From a virus: 25,687 bases of DNA. Below, in pieces: positions 8,592 to 14,813 of the stretch. Numbering within the stretch: position 1 is the stretch's first letter; each line of letters begins with the position of its first letter. Made by a program: the position numbers and the translations under genes. Under the pieces are notes generated by a model that did no database searches, was not told the origin of the DNA, and worked only from the letters and a program-made list of their open reading frames with translations. The stretch lies in the IMG/VR virus record IMGVR_UViG_3300042691_008394, positions 1 through 25,687 of that record. One strand, given 5' to 3'.

Positions 8592-9101
8592 ATGAAGAAA
8601 GTATTATTAGCATTAATGGTATTTATTATTGTTGGAACGTATATTAATCGACTGGATAGATCGTATATTCAATACCCCGCAGAACCGTTAGTGGTCGTCC
8701 CAGAAGGACAGACCACTTCAAGTGTTTTAGGGGCTGTAAAGGCCGCTAGAGAGGCTTCTAGCACTACTGCAGCACGTTCTAAGGCTAGATTCGAAGATCC
8801 TAAATCAGACAAGGCTATTGCTGCATATCAAGAGTATTTGAAAGACATAGTTCCAGATCAAGAAGAATCATGTTATTTTAAGATTATTGATAAAGAAAGC
8901 GATTGGAATCCTCTTGCTCAAAATCCTAAATCTACAGCATTTGGAATAGGTCAATTCTTAAATAGCACCTGGGGATTGATAGATTCTGAAAAGACTAAAA
9001 ATCCATATGATCAAATTGATGCAATGGTTGTATATGTTAAATTAATTTATGGTGATGGATGCAACGCTTGGCACTTTAGAAGCCAGCGTGGTTGGTATTA
9101 A
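8592..9101 (+). CDS. Membrane-anchored or secreted lysozyme/transglycosylase-like protein
   Basis: A 169-residue protein with an N-terminal Met-Lys-Lys and hydrophobic segment (residues 4-18), a low-complexity Ala/Ser/Thr linker (about 45-66) and a C-terminal lysozyme-like fold (about 92-169). The domain shows IIDKESDWNP with candidate catalytic Glu102, then AFGIGQFLNSTW (116-127), the signature of SLT-type transglycosylase domains that cleave peptidoglycan glycan strands. Cys94 and Cys157 could form a disulfide outside the membrane. In a phage this suits an endolysin exported by its own signal or signal-anchor, or a peptidoglycan-processing protein. It has a strong promoter and ribosome site, and its stop codon overlaps that of the convergent glycosyltransferase gene. 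The holin-like gene is about 3.6 kb away on the other strand, so the two are not one lysis operon. Confidence 0.8.
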   Translation: MKKVLLALMVFIIVGTYINRLDRSYIQYPAEPLVVVPEGQTTSSVLGAVKAAREASSTTAARSKARFEDPKSDKAIAAYQEYLKDIVPDQEESCYFKIIDKESDWNPLAQNPKSTAFGIGQFLNSTWGLIDSEKTKNPYDQIDAMVVYVKLIYGDGCNAWHFRSQRGWY

Positions 9102-10195
9102 AGAGCCAATATTTCTTTATAAACACGATCCCAATCAGGACCACGCTTTTCCATGCTATGGAATTCTCTAACAAGACGCATATTTTCTTGACGCTCTTTG
9201 TTTCTAGTTTTTTGATTACTCAACTCTTCAAAATGACCTAGCCATTCTTCTGGTGTTGAGGCCACTCTTCCTATACCAAATTCTTTATTTATATAGTTAT
9301 ATTCTTCAAAATCTGTGGCTATCCACGGTACTCCTGCTGCTGTATATTCTAATCCTTTAATAAATGATTTTGCACGATTAAATTCTACCTTATTCAATGG
9401 AACTATTCCTACATCTAACTTTCTAAACATTTTTTTATAATCTAGAATTGGCTGCATTGGCTCTGAAGTATATAAGTTATGTGGTATGCCTAATTGTTCT
9501 TCTACTGTAGGTGCGTTTAAAATATGACCTGCATGATGAAATCTCCATTTTTTATTTTCTAAAAATTCACCAACAAATGGGTTTAATGTTTCTAGATCGT
9601 TTGAACGCCAAGGTGTTGCACCAACCCATCCAGCGGTTGGCCAGTTTCCAGAAGTATCCTTTCTGAAACTAAAATATTGTGGATCAATTCCATTTCTAAC
9701 CATAAATATGGGTTTGTTTGGATATTCTTTTTTGTAGTAATCATATAAGAAAGGAGTAGAGGTTACTAGAGCATCTGCTAGTTCCATAGTTTTAAAATAA
9801 TGCACTCTGTTATTTCTAGGGTTAGTTGCTGGGTCTGTTGACTTATAAGCCATATTTGAGGGTTCTAATCCAGCATGATGATCATCGATATCAATAACTA
9901 TCTTTTGACCTCTTTCTTGTGCTTTTGGAATTTGTTCAACAAATTTGTCTAACATCATTAATTTTAATACTACGATTTCCCATCCGTGTATTGCTTTTTG
10001 ATCTGGTATTAATAATCCAAAACCATGTTCATCGCTATACCCTGGAAATCCCATTCCAGTGGTCCAGCCAAGTTTTTCTAATTCTTTCATTGGTAGATAA
10101 CATCTATACCAAGCACATCCATTAGGTTGTAAAGGTGAGGTACCAAAAGCCCAATCGTAAGTTAAAAAACAAATGGTTGGTTTTGATTCGGTCAT
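9098..10195 (-). CDS. GT4-like glycosyltransferase
   Basis: A 365-residue protein with the two-domain layout of GT-B family 4 glycosyltransferases, which transfer a sugar from a nucleotide-sugar donor. The N-terminal half starts TICFLTYDWAFG and includes DIDDHHAG (102-109). The C-terminal half has VRNGIDPQYF (166-175), GWVGATPWRSND (189-200), DVGIVPL (261-267) and NRAKSFIKGLEYTAAGVP (273-290), where Lys277 and Glu283 fit the donor-binding pattern. No membrane segment is seen. In phages such enzymes modify DNA, virion proteins or host surface glycans; the target here is unknown. The gene has a consensus promoter with a palindromic spacer and ends by overlapping the convergent lysozyme-like stop codon. 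Fibre proteins or the host envelope are the natural candidates by context, but that is inference. Confidence 0.85.
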   Translation of the reverse strand: MTESKPTICFLTYDWAFGTSPLQPNGCAWYRCYLPMKELEKLGWTTGMGFPGYSDEHGFGLLIPDQKAIHGWEIVVLKLMMLDKFVEQIPKAQERGQKIVIDIDDHHAGLEPSNMAYKSTDPATNPRNNRVHYFKTMELADALVTSTPFLYDYYKKEYPNKPIFMVRNGIDPQYFSFRKDTSGNWPTAGWVGATPWRSNDLETLNPFVGEFLENKKWRFHHAGHILNAPTVEEQLGIPHNLYTSEPMQPILDYKKMFRKLDVGIVPLNKVEFNRAKSFIKGLEYTAAGVPWIATDFEEYNYINKEFGIGRVASTPEEWLGHFEELSNQKTRNKERQENMRLVREFHSMEKRGPDWDRVYKEILAL

Positions 10196-10219
10196 TATTC
10201 TCTTTCTTTTAGTTATTAA

Positions 10220-10248
10220 ATTATATCAGTGTATGTCACTGATGTCAA
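10220..10248 (-). promoter_or_regulatory. Consensus promoter of the glycosyltransferase with operator-like palindrome
   Basis: On the minus strand the perfect hexamers TTGACA (10248-10243) and TATAAT (10225-10220) are separated by 17 bp, with an extended TG before the -10. The whole spacer is a perfect inverted repeat, TCAGTG-ACATA-CACTGA, which extends one further base pair into the hexamers. The -35 begins immediately after the stop codon of the 66-residue gene. Such a palindrome between the hexamers is a plausible repressor or activator site. Confidence 0.82.
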
Positions 10249-10449
10249 TTATGGTTGTTGATTTACCCATGCACTTGCTGAAGAACTATAAACTAGTATG
10301 TCTCCATTTTGAGGATTGCTAATTTGGACCAATCCTAAATTAGTAATGTCATGAGTATGTGGTGAAGGAACTCCAGCCAATGGTATCCAAACGCTTGCAC
10401 TAGAGTCATACACTCTTGCTAATTTGGGTGAGTTGTCATTAACTGGCAT
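10249..10449 (-). CDS. Small fibre-like virion protein (66 residues)
   Basis: A 66-residue acidic to neutral protein rich in Ser, Val and Pro. It contains ARVYDSSASVWIPLAG, PHTHDITNLG and GDILVYSSSASAWV. The two Ser-Ala-Ser-x-W-V/I stretches look like a repeated short beta hairpin, and the HTHDI motif is common in phage fibre tips. The start codon follows directly after the stop of the preceding gene, with TTGGAGA supplied by that gene's last codons. A small fibre or decoration subunit is likely from composition and context, but no family is recognised with certainty. Confidence 0.65.
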   Translation of the reverse strand: MPVNDNSPKLARVYDSSASVWIPLAGVPSPHTHDITNLGLVQISNPQNGDILVYSSSASAWVNQQP

Positions 10450-10698
10450 TTAGTTCTCCAAGTTTGGATAAAAAACTGTTTGATAAAAAGGACCTTCATT
10501 AGGATTTTGCCAATGAACTCCGTCCCAAATCCATCCTTCTAGTGGACCTTCTTTTAAAACATCTCTATTTGAAACATCTATATTTTGATGATCTTGTAAA
10601 AAAACATCTGCAACTCTATCTGGAAGTGCTAGTATTTCAACAACTTCTCCGTCTATAACAAATGCTAACATTCTAGGAGATACAAATTGTTCTGTCAT
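10450..10698 (-). CDS. Small virion-region protein, paralogue of the next upstream gene
   Basis: An 82-residue protein clearly related to the 71-residue product encoded just upstream (10698-10913). Shared features are a short beta-rich start ending in IDGEVV or VDGQVK, a middle SNRDVL or TGRDFK segment, and a C-terminal EGPLEGWIWDGVHW matching EGPMPGWTWDGTNF. The W-x-W-D-G block resembles short repeats in phage fibre or receptor-binding proteins. The ATG overlaps the upstream stop in a TAATG junction with GGAGG nearby, so translation is coupled. Function is unknown. Confidence 0.7.
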   Translation of the reverse strand: MTEQFVSPRMLAFVIDGEVVEILALPDRVADVFLQDHQNIDVSNRDVLKEGPLEGWIWDGVHWQNPNEGPFYQTVFYPNLEN

Positions 10699-10913
10699 TA
10701 TTCCTCCACTGGTGGATTAAAATTAGTTCCGTCCCATGTCCATCCTGGCATTGGGCCTTCTGTTTTAAAATCTCTTCCTGTTATATCTAAAACTATTGGA
10801 TTGCTTAATAATATAGCACCAAGCCTTTCATTAGCACCGAACATATTTTTAACCTGCCCATCAACAACTTGAGCAAATAAAAATGGTCCTGGAAAATTAT
10901 TGCCTAGATTCAT
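10698..10913 (-). CDS. Small virion-region protein with WxWDG motif
   Basis: A 71-residue protein paralogous to the one encoded directly downstream. I choose ATG 10913 because GGAGG sits 5 nt before it; an in-frame TTG at 10925 would put that site inside the gene. The sequence has FLFAQVVDGQVKNMFG, LDITGRDFK and GWTWDGTNFNPP. No signal peptide, membrane helix or cysteine is present. The pair probably arose by tandem duplication and later divergence. A structural role is inferred from the neighbouring fibre-like genes. Confidence 0.68.
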   Translation of the reverse strand: MNLGNNFPGPFLFAQVVDGQVKNMFGANERLGAILLSNPIVLDITGRDFKTEGPMPGWTWDGTNFNPPVEE

Positions 10914-10929
10914 ATTGGCCTCCAAAATA

Positions 10930-10938
10930 ATTATACAC
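10930..10938 (-). promoter_or_regulatory. -10-like box overlapping the stop of the zinc-ribbon-like gene
   Basis: The minus strand reads GTGTATAAT, with the TATAAT at 10935-10930, 16 nt before ATG 10913. It overlaps the stop codon of the 83-residue gene. TG is directly adjacent to the box rather than one base away, as at the reductase and holin promoters. No -35 is seen at the right distance. Confidence 0.4.
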
Positions 10939-11182
10939 CATCAACTTGATTCCACTTTCCCAGTGGGCAACTAGCGTGGGGCAGAGATGTCTTTATTTTC
11001 ATAATGCACCCACACTCTTTACATTGAGTGGTTGATTTAATAAATCTATCACAAGAATTACAAATATCCATCCTATCATTTTTCATAGTTTCATTAATAT
11101 GAACTATATTTGGATTAAAGTAATCCCAAGGCTTTGCTGAATTTTTATCTTTCCATATTTCCCAAGCAGATTTTATGCTCAT
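10931..11182 (-). CDS. DUF6171-like small Cys-rich protein
   Basis: An 83-residue protein with a probable treble-clef or zinc-ribbon core: ICNSCDRFI (Cys41 and Cys44), then QCKECGCIMKIKT (three cysteines) and finally SCPLGKW. The pattern CxxC...CxxCGC...CPLGKW matches the DUF6171 family as I remember it, a family frequent in tailed phages and of unknown role. The N-terminal 30 residues are Trp/Lys/Asn-rich without cysteine. Six cysteines could bind one zinc with two left over. Ribosome site TAGGAA lies before the ATG and overlaps the stop of the preceding gene. Presence among structural genes is usual for such proteins, but no function can be stated. Confidence 0.75.
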   Translation of the reverse strand: MSIKSAWEIWKDKNSAKPWDYFNPNIVHINETMKNDRMDICNSCDRFIKSTTQCKECGCIMKIKTSLPHASCPLGKWNQVDGV

Positions 11183-11189
11183 TTATTTC

Positions 11190-11975
11190 CTAATTTGCTG
11201 AGGCGATGTAAGAGTCTAAAACATTGGATGTTGCAGTTCCACCAGGTGCATAGATTATGCCTGTGTTTGGACCTTTGTTTGCTGATGGTTCGTTCCTATC
11301 TAAAATAGTAGAATGATAGGCTCCACCATCTTGAATTCCATAAACTTTTATATTTGCTTGATTGGTAACTACTCTAATACCTGCAAAGTTATCATTTGAA
11401 TCATTCAAAGTTGTTCTAACTTCAACATCTTGAACTGTGCTAACTGTTCCACCAACTGCCTTGATAACTCTTACGTAAAATCTATATCTTGTTCCAGTTG
11501 AATAGTTTGGACATTGATCACATGTTTCTCCACATACGTCATGACATCCATGTGTGGCATGGCAATAGTGTCCCCAACATCCCATTTGCCTACAGTTGCA
11601 ATTATAATATGAACTAACGTATTGTTCAGAGTTTGAAGTATAGTAAGGAATTGCACCCCACCAATCTCCAGGACCAGAAACCCAAAATGCTAAGCCAGCA
11701 CCGCTACCAAATGTTGATATTTGAGCAGTGATGTCTGCGTCTACAATGTCATAATTAATTGATATTGGATAACTTGTTGCAGATGTTGGAGTATAGGCTT
11801 GAGATGCATTTGATTGCCAATCGCCCTGTATGTTTCTCCAGGGTCCAAAGAAATCAAAGTTATCAGAAAATGATCTAACTATATCTTTTTCTTGAAAACC
11901 TTTTCTTGTAACAGAATTAGATATTGTCTTTTTTTTACTTAATGGTTTATTATTTATTCTACTTGGTTTGGCCAT
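11190..11975 (-). CDS. Virion protein with Cys/His-rich insertion in a LamG-like domain
   Basis: A 261-residue protein. After a basic N-terminal tail (residues 1-30), residues about 36-215 look like one beta-sandwich (LamG/concanavalin-like) domain: FGPWRNIQGDWQ, then GLAFWVSGPGDWWGAIPYY and later RYRFYVRVIK and DSNDNFAGIRVVT. Between the WW strand and the RYRF strand, residues 126-155 form an inserted loop with eight cysteines and four histidines in 30 positions. This is unlike the rest of the protein, which has no other cysteine. Disulfide or metal stabilisation of a receptor-contact loop is a reasonable inference. The last 40 residues are Gly/Asn/Thr-rich. AAGGAA precedes the ATG. Confidence 0.75.
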   Translation of the reverse strand: MAKPSRINNKPLSKKKTISNSVTRKGFQEKDIVRSFSDNFDFFGPWRNIQGDWQSNASQAYTPTSATSYPISINYDIVDADITAQISTFGSGAGLAFWVSGPGDWWGAIPYYTSNSEQYVSSYYNCNCRQMGCWGHYCHATHGCHDVCGETCDQCPNYSTGTRYRFYVRVIKAVGGTVSTVQDVEVRTTLNDSNDNFAGIRVVTNQANIKVYGIQDGGAYHSTILDRNEPSANKGPNTGIIYAPGGTATSNVLDSYIASAN

Positions 11976-11984
11976 TGCTATTCC

Positions 11985-12599
11985 TTATGCTGGGTTTGAA
12001 GTCACAACAATGTCCCATTGTGCTCCATCCCATATATATAGTCTTTGTGGTACTGATGTTACATATGCAATTGTTCCAGCAACTGGACTTGGAATTGCTG
12101 CATCTCTTGCGGCTGTTGTTGCAAATACATTTATTCCACCGTTAATTCTTAAGTTTCCATTAAATTGAGCACTACCATTTACGCTTGCTGTGCCATTGGC
12201 AATTATGTTTTTTGTATTTAATACATCATCAAAACTTGCTGGGGCTTCATATAAATGATATCCTGTCCATACATAGTTTCTATTTGTATCAACTACCCCA
12301 GATATCTGATGCCAAGAATCTGTTTGTTTGTCATACATATATGCTGGTCTTGGATTTACATCTATCTCAGCATAAATAACGCTTCCTGAAGATGGTGTAG
12401 AAATAACGTTGTCTGCAACTTTTGCGTAAGTAAATATTGAAGAGGATGGAACGTCTAAAACTGTAAAACTACCATCAAAGGTAGCGTCAACGCCGTTAAT
12501 AGTTATGTAGTCCCCACTAGAAAGGTTGTGATCTGCTGTAGTAGTTATTTCTGCTTCATTAGCAGTTAAAGATTTGTTGGAAACTATTTTTATTGGCAT
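11985..12599 (-). CDS. Mosaic tail-fibre-like protein
   Basis: A 204-residue beta-rich protein built from recognisable small modules. Residues 11-75 (ADHNLSSGDYITINGVDATF and following) resemble a repeat found twice in the 281-residue protein encoded at 24642-25487. Residues 80-125 have AYMYDKQTDSWHQIS and WTGYHLYEAP. Residues 158-197 (ATTAARDAAIPSPVAGTIAY and following, then YIWDGAQWDIV) match the end of the partial gene at the right edge. Low Cys, high Ser/Thr/Asn/Val and no helix-rich region fit a trimeric fibre or tail-tip attachment protein. GAGGA precedes the ATG and a TGATATAAT box lies 16 nt upstream. Confidence 0.72.
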   Translation of the reverse strand: MPIKIVSNKSLTANEAEITTTADHNLSSGDYITINGVDATFDGSFTVLDVPSSSIFTYAKVADNVISTPSSGSVIYAEIDVNPRPAYMYDKQTDSWHQISGVVDTNRNYVWTGYHLYEAPASFDDVLNTKNIIANGTASVNGSAQFNGNLRINGGINVFATTAARDAAIPSPVAGTIAYVTSVPQRLYIWDGAQWDIVVTSNPA

Positions 12600-12615
12600 A
12601 CTATCCTCTTTTAAA

Positions 12616-12624
12616 ATTATATCA
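12616..12624 (-). promoter_or_regulatory. Extended -10 restarting transcription after the holin terminator
   Basis: TG-A-TATAAT on the minus strand, a perfect extended -10, with 16 nt to ATG 12599. No -35 is present because the upstream DNA is the terminator stem at 12637-12661. A promoter here makes sense because the preceding transcript should end at that terminator. Confidence 0.6.
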
Positions 12625-12629
12625 TGAAC

Positions 12630-12661
12630 AAAAAAAGGGGAGATCTTTTATAGACCCCCCC
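12630..12661 (-). terminator. Rho-independent terminator after the holin-like gene
   Basis: On the minus strand a 10-bp stem (GGGGGGGTCT with AGATCTCCCC, including two G-U pairs) encloses a 5-nt ATAAA loop and is followed by seven Ts. It lies 15 bp beyond the holin-like stop codon. This is the clearest intrinsic terminator in the window. Confidence 0.88.
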
Positions 12662-12676
12662 TATTTTCAGTATTAA

Positions 12677-12922
12677 TTATTTCTTTTTGGCTTTTGATGC
12701 CACTTCTGGTTTTGCACCAAATCCAAATTTAGCATCTTTTGGATTAACTGCACGAATTACTACCCATGCTGCTGCTGAAACTGCTGAGTTTAGGATAGTT
12801 CCTAATGCGTCACCAGTTAGGGCAGTGATATCTGCACCTGAAGCAGTAAATTGTGTTACAAGTGCAATTACAAAAGCATTGAGTGCTGACTCTAATACTT
12901 TTTTATTTAGTAATGATTCCAT
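12677..12922 (-). CDS. Holin-like small membrane protein
   Basis: An 81-residue protein with two hydrophobic segments, about residues 11-26 (SALNAFVIALVTQFTA) and about 36-53 (GDALGTILNSAVSAAAWV), joined by a short loop. It ends in a Lys-rich tail (ASKAKKK). Size, two-helix layout and basic C-terminus fit phage holins, which form membrane lesions to time lysis. The ATG at 12922 has AAAGGAGG 7 nt upstream. An in-frame ATG at 12961 would add 13 residues but lies upstream of the predicted transcription start. The gene is a single transcription unit: consensus promoter before it, terminator after it. It is separated from the lysozyme-like gene. Another small membrane protein remains possible. Confidence 0.6.
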   Translation of the reverse strand: MESLLNKKVLESALNAFVIALVTQFTASGADITALTGDALGTILNSAVSAAAWVVIRAVNPKDAKFGFGAKPEVASKAKKK

Positions 12923-12952
12923 TAATTGTCCTCCTTTAAGAACATGGATACA

Positions 12953-12981
12953 ATTGTACACCCTTTAAGTGGTGGTGTCAA
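12953..12981 (-). promoter_or_regulatory. Consensus promoter of the holin-like gene
   Basis: TTGACA (12981-12976), a 17-bp spacer and TACAAT (12958-12953) on the minus strand. Initiation near 12946 gives a leader of about 24 nt with AAAGGAGG. The GTGTACAAT string is shared with the reductase promoter at 8233-8261. Confidence 0.85.
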
Positions 12982-12984
12982 CCC

Positions 12985-13290
12985 TTATGCTGTTATCTCT
13001 AGGCCAGATATGTGAAAGTTTACTGTTGTTGCTGAAGCGTATGTTTTAACACTTTGACCTGTAGCAAGAACTTGTTTCATATCTAAAATAACAGAGTCAT
13101 TTGCTGGAACAGAAGCATTTAATGCAATTGCAACATCGTTAAATAAAATGCTATATGTTGCTGCTGCACTTGCAGTATTTGCAACTACAACATTATTAAT
13201 TAAAGTTGTTGTTGCTGCTGGAACAACGTAAACTGAACTAGCACTTGTTGTTGCTGCTGCTCTAGATAATGCTTTGAATAGATTTGCCAT
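12985..13290 (-). CDS. Small beta-sandwich virion protein
   Basis: A 101-residue protein rich in Ala, Val, Ser and Thr, without cysteine. Order of features: a short basic start, SSVYVVPAATTTLINNVVVANT, a strand with TYSILFNDVAIAL, VPANDSVILDMKQVL and a final VNFHISGLEITA. The last three strands echo the C-terminal 90 residues of the 281-residue protein at 24642-25487 (STLAVSNTLTHSCYFYAYIV, then DPGETYSMTMGYTL and YFTAFG). This pattern is common in small phage decoration or tail-tip proteins, where it forms a jelly-roll-like sandwich. AGGAGA lies 5 nt before the ATG. No enzymatic motif is seen. Confidence 0.7.
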   Translation of the reverse strand: MANLFKALSRAAATTSASSVYVVPAATTTLINNVVVANTASAAATYSILFNDVAIALNASVPANDSVILDMKQVLATGQSVKTYASATTVNFHISGLEITA

Positions 13291-13298
13291 TTTTTCTC

Positions 13299-13847
13299 CT
13301 ATAGTCCAAGTGCTAGGGCTTCTACGCCGTCTAGCCTTATGGAAAGTTGTGTTACTGTATTCTCTAGTATATCAAATGCTGATTGAGTTGCGTATAAAGA
13401 AGCATTAAATGAAGTTAAATCGTAGTCTCTATCTACCCAAACTTGTCCGTGTGTTGGTGCTGATGGCTCATTTGATGAAAGAGTTACTACCCCTGCACTT
13501 TGTAAATTTTGAGTTTCTCCATTATGATCTAGCCATATATATCCTTCAGGAACTGTAGTTTTTGAATTATCAGTTCGTATAACTAAGTGAGGAATATCGT
13601 TTTGAACTATACCTCCACCTGTTGGAGTGTTTTCTTGAGTGGTAAGTCTAGTATCAATATTCAATAAATGTGAGTGAATACTATTTGGTGATGGATTAAC
13701 GGTTCCATTAAAATCTGCATATCCATAGTGGTATTGTTTAAATGCCTCAACTATATCTGCTGTAGTGTTAATTTGAGGTATTAAAGTATCAAACTCTGTT
13801 TCTTCATATCCAGAAATTTGACTTAATAACTGACCTTGATTAGCCAA
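13299..13847 (-). CDS. Fibre-like protein, TTG start
   Basis: A 182-residue protein starting at TTG, supported by AAAAGGTGAT about 7 nt upstream and by the absence of a nearby in-frame ATG. The N-terminal third (LLSQISGYEETEFDTLIPQI) looks helical and could anchor to the tail. It is followed by HSHLLNIDTRLT, a beta segment IWLDHNGETQNLQSAG, and APTHGQVWVDRDYDLT, which resembles short hydrophobic fibre modules. The C-terminus (LYATQSAFDILENTVTQLSI) has a heptad-like pattern and may be a short trimeric coiled coil. A tail-fibre or baseplate-attached role is inferred from composition and position. Confidence 0.65.
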   Translation of the reverse strand: MANQGQLLSQISGYEETEFDTLIPQINTTADIVEAFKQYHYGYADFNGTVNPSPNSIHSHLLNIDTRLTTQENTPTGGGIVQNDIPHLVIRTDNSKTTVPEGYIWLDHNGETQNLQSAGVVTLSSNEPSAPTHGQVWVDRDYDLTSFNASLYATQSAFDILENTVTQLSIRLDGVEALALGL

Positions 13848-13865
13848 CTTGTATCACCTTTTAAA

Positions 13866-13874
13866 ATTATACCA
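13866..13874 (-). promoter_or_regulatory. Extended -10 before the TTG-started fibre gene
   Basis: TG-G-TATAAT on the minus strand with 18 nt to the TTG at 13847. The TATAAT overlaps the stop codon of the preceding gene. The sequence after it, TTTTAAAAGGTGAT, closely matches the gaps before the genes at 12599 and 17354. No -35 match is seen. Confidence 0.5.
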
Positions 13875-14445
13875 CTATTGATAGATTTACAGTTATAGAT
13901 ACTGATCCAGATAGATCTGAAAGTGTTGGATGTAATGACTTTCCCATTAATGAAACTTGTAGTGATCTGCTAGATCCTGCTGTAAGTATGGATTTTCCTG
14001 TTACTGTTAGTGCTGCTGGAGAAGAGTGGTTTGGTGTTAACTGAACCGCTATATCATCTGAAGTTAAGTTTGCTGGAGCATTTTCATATAAAGATGTTAA
14101 CGGTATCAAAAATGATGCCGATCCAGATGTAAATGTTGTAGATAGTATTTCATTATAGGTTATTGGTTGAAACCTTAATACTGTTTGCCATTCATTTCCA
14201 CCAGGAACCGATACGTATTGATATAGAACTCCGTAATCTGCTCCTAGATCATTTCTAATAAATATATCTGATATAGATGCTGGATCATTTATAAATAGAC
14301 CAGAGTTAACATTTGGATCTCCTGGGCCAGTATATATCTTGCTTCCTTTATCACCTTTTGGTCCAATATCTAACGCTAGTTCTATTGTTTGAGGTGGTCC
14401 GTATACTGTTAAATTGTCATCCTGAACAACAAGATTAATTGCCAT
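13867..14445 (-). CDS. Fibre protein with short collagen-like motif (cassette copy 2)
   Basis: A 192-residue protein. Its first 90 residues align with the start of the 305-residue protein at 14811-15728: LTVYGPPQTIEL against VTIFGPPDVITM, then a short collagen-like GPKGDKG against GPQGIKGDRG. The remainder is different and beta-rich (YNEILSTTFTSGSASFLIPL, then LHPTLSDLSGSVSITVNLSI). Collagen-like Gly-x-y triplets in phage fibres drive trimerisation. It follows the 112-residue gene by 2 bp, with the ribosome site GGGAG inside that gap region. Together they form the second copy of a duplicated two-gene cassette. Confidence 0.72.
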   Translation of the reverse strand: MAINLVVQDDNLTVYGPPQTIELALDIGPKGDKGSKIYTGPGDPNVNSGLFINDPASISDIFIRNDLGADYGVLYQYVSVPGGNEWQTVLRFQPITYNEILSTTFTSGSASFLIPLTSLYENAPANLTSDDIAVQLTPNHSSPAALTVTGKSILTAGSSRSLQVSLMGKSLHPTLSDLSGSVSITVNLSIVV

Positions 14446-14447
14446 TA

Positions 14448-14786
14448 TTAACTCCCGCTAATATCTTGTGTAACATTAATATTTCCAGTAAGAAGTGTAT
14501 ATACTATTGATCCACTTGATACCTGGATATCGTAAACATAAGAACTTGCCAAGAATGCTGATCCTGTTGTAGATGGAATTGTGCAAAATACATTTGATCC
14601 ACTAACTATTGAAGCAGATCCGTTTCCAACAACAATTCCAGAGTCTCCTCTTGCTGTTGATATTGTAAATAGTCCTGAGTAACCTGTAAGGTTTAAGGCA
14701 GTTCCTGAAGAATCTTTTGGTTGAACGAGAAGTTCAAAGGTGTCACCCTTGTAATAACTTATATCGTAACTAACTGGAAATGGCAT
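14448..14786 (-). CDS. BppU-N-like small virion protein (cassette copy 2)
   Basis: A 112-residue protein closely related to the 115-residue product at 15728-16075. Both share the order F-P-x-x-Y, YYKGDT or YYRGDT, LTGYS, FTISTARG or FNIATARG, YDIQV or YDVQI, LLTGNINVTQDI or LVTGTINVTQDI. The YYxGDTxxF...LTGYSxxF pattern resembles the N-terminal domain of phage baseplate upper proteins (BppU), which plugs fibres into the baseplate. A fibre-to-baseplate adaptor is therefore plausible. AAGGGTGAT lies upstream of the ATG. Confidence 0.72.
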   Translation of the reverse strand: MPFPVSYDISYYKGDTFELLVQPKDSSGTALNLTGYSGLFTISTARGDSGIVVGNGSASIVSGSNVFCTIPSTTGSAFLASSYVYDIQVSSGSIVYTLLTGNINVTQDISGS

Positions 14787-14804
14787 TATTTAATCACCCT
14801 TTTA

Positions 14805-14813
14805 ATTGTATCA
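14805..14813 (-). promoter_or_regulatory. Extended -10 before cassette copy 2
   Basis: TG-A-TACAAT on the minus strand, 18 nt before ATG 14786. The TG is part of the TGA stop codon of the 305-residue gene. TTTATG lies 17 bp upstream as a poor -35. The same box and purine-rich spacing recur at 13866, 16094 and 17372. Confidence 0.48.

Noticed and set aside
12687-12968. 93-residue plus-strand frame
   Set aside because: It is opposite the holin-like gene, which has its own promoter, ribosome site and terminator.
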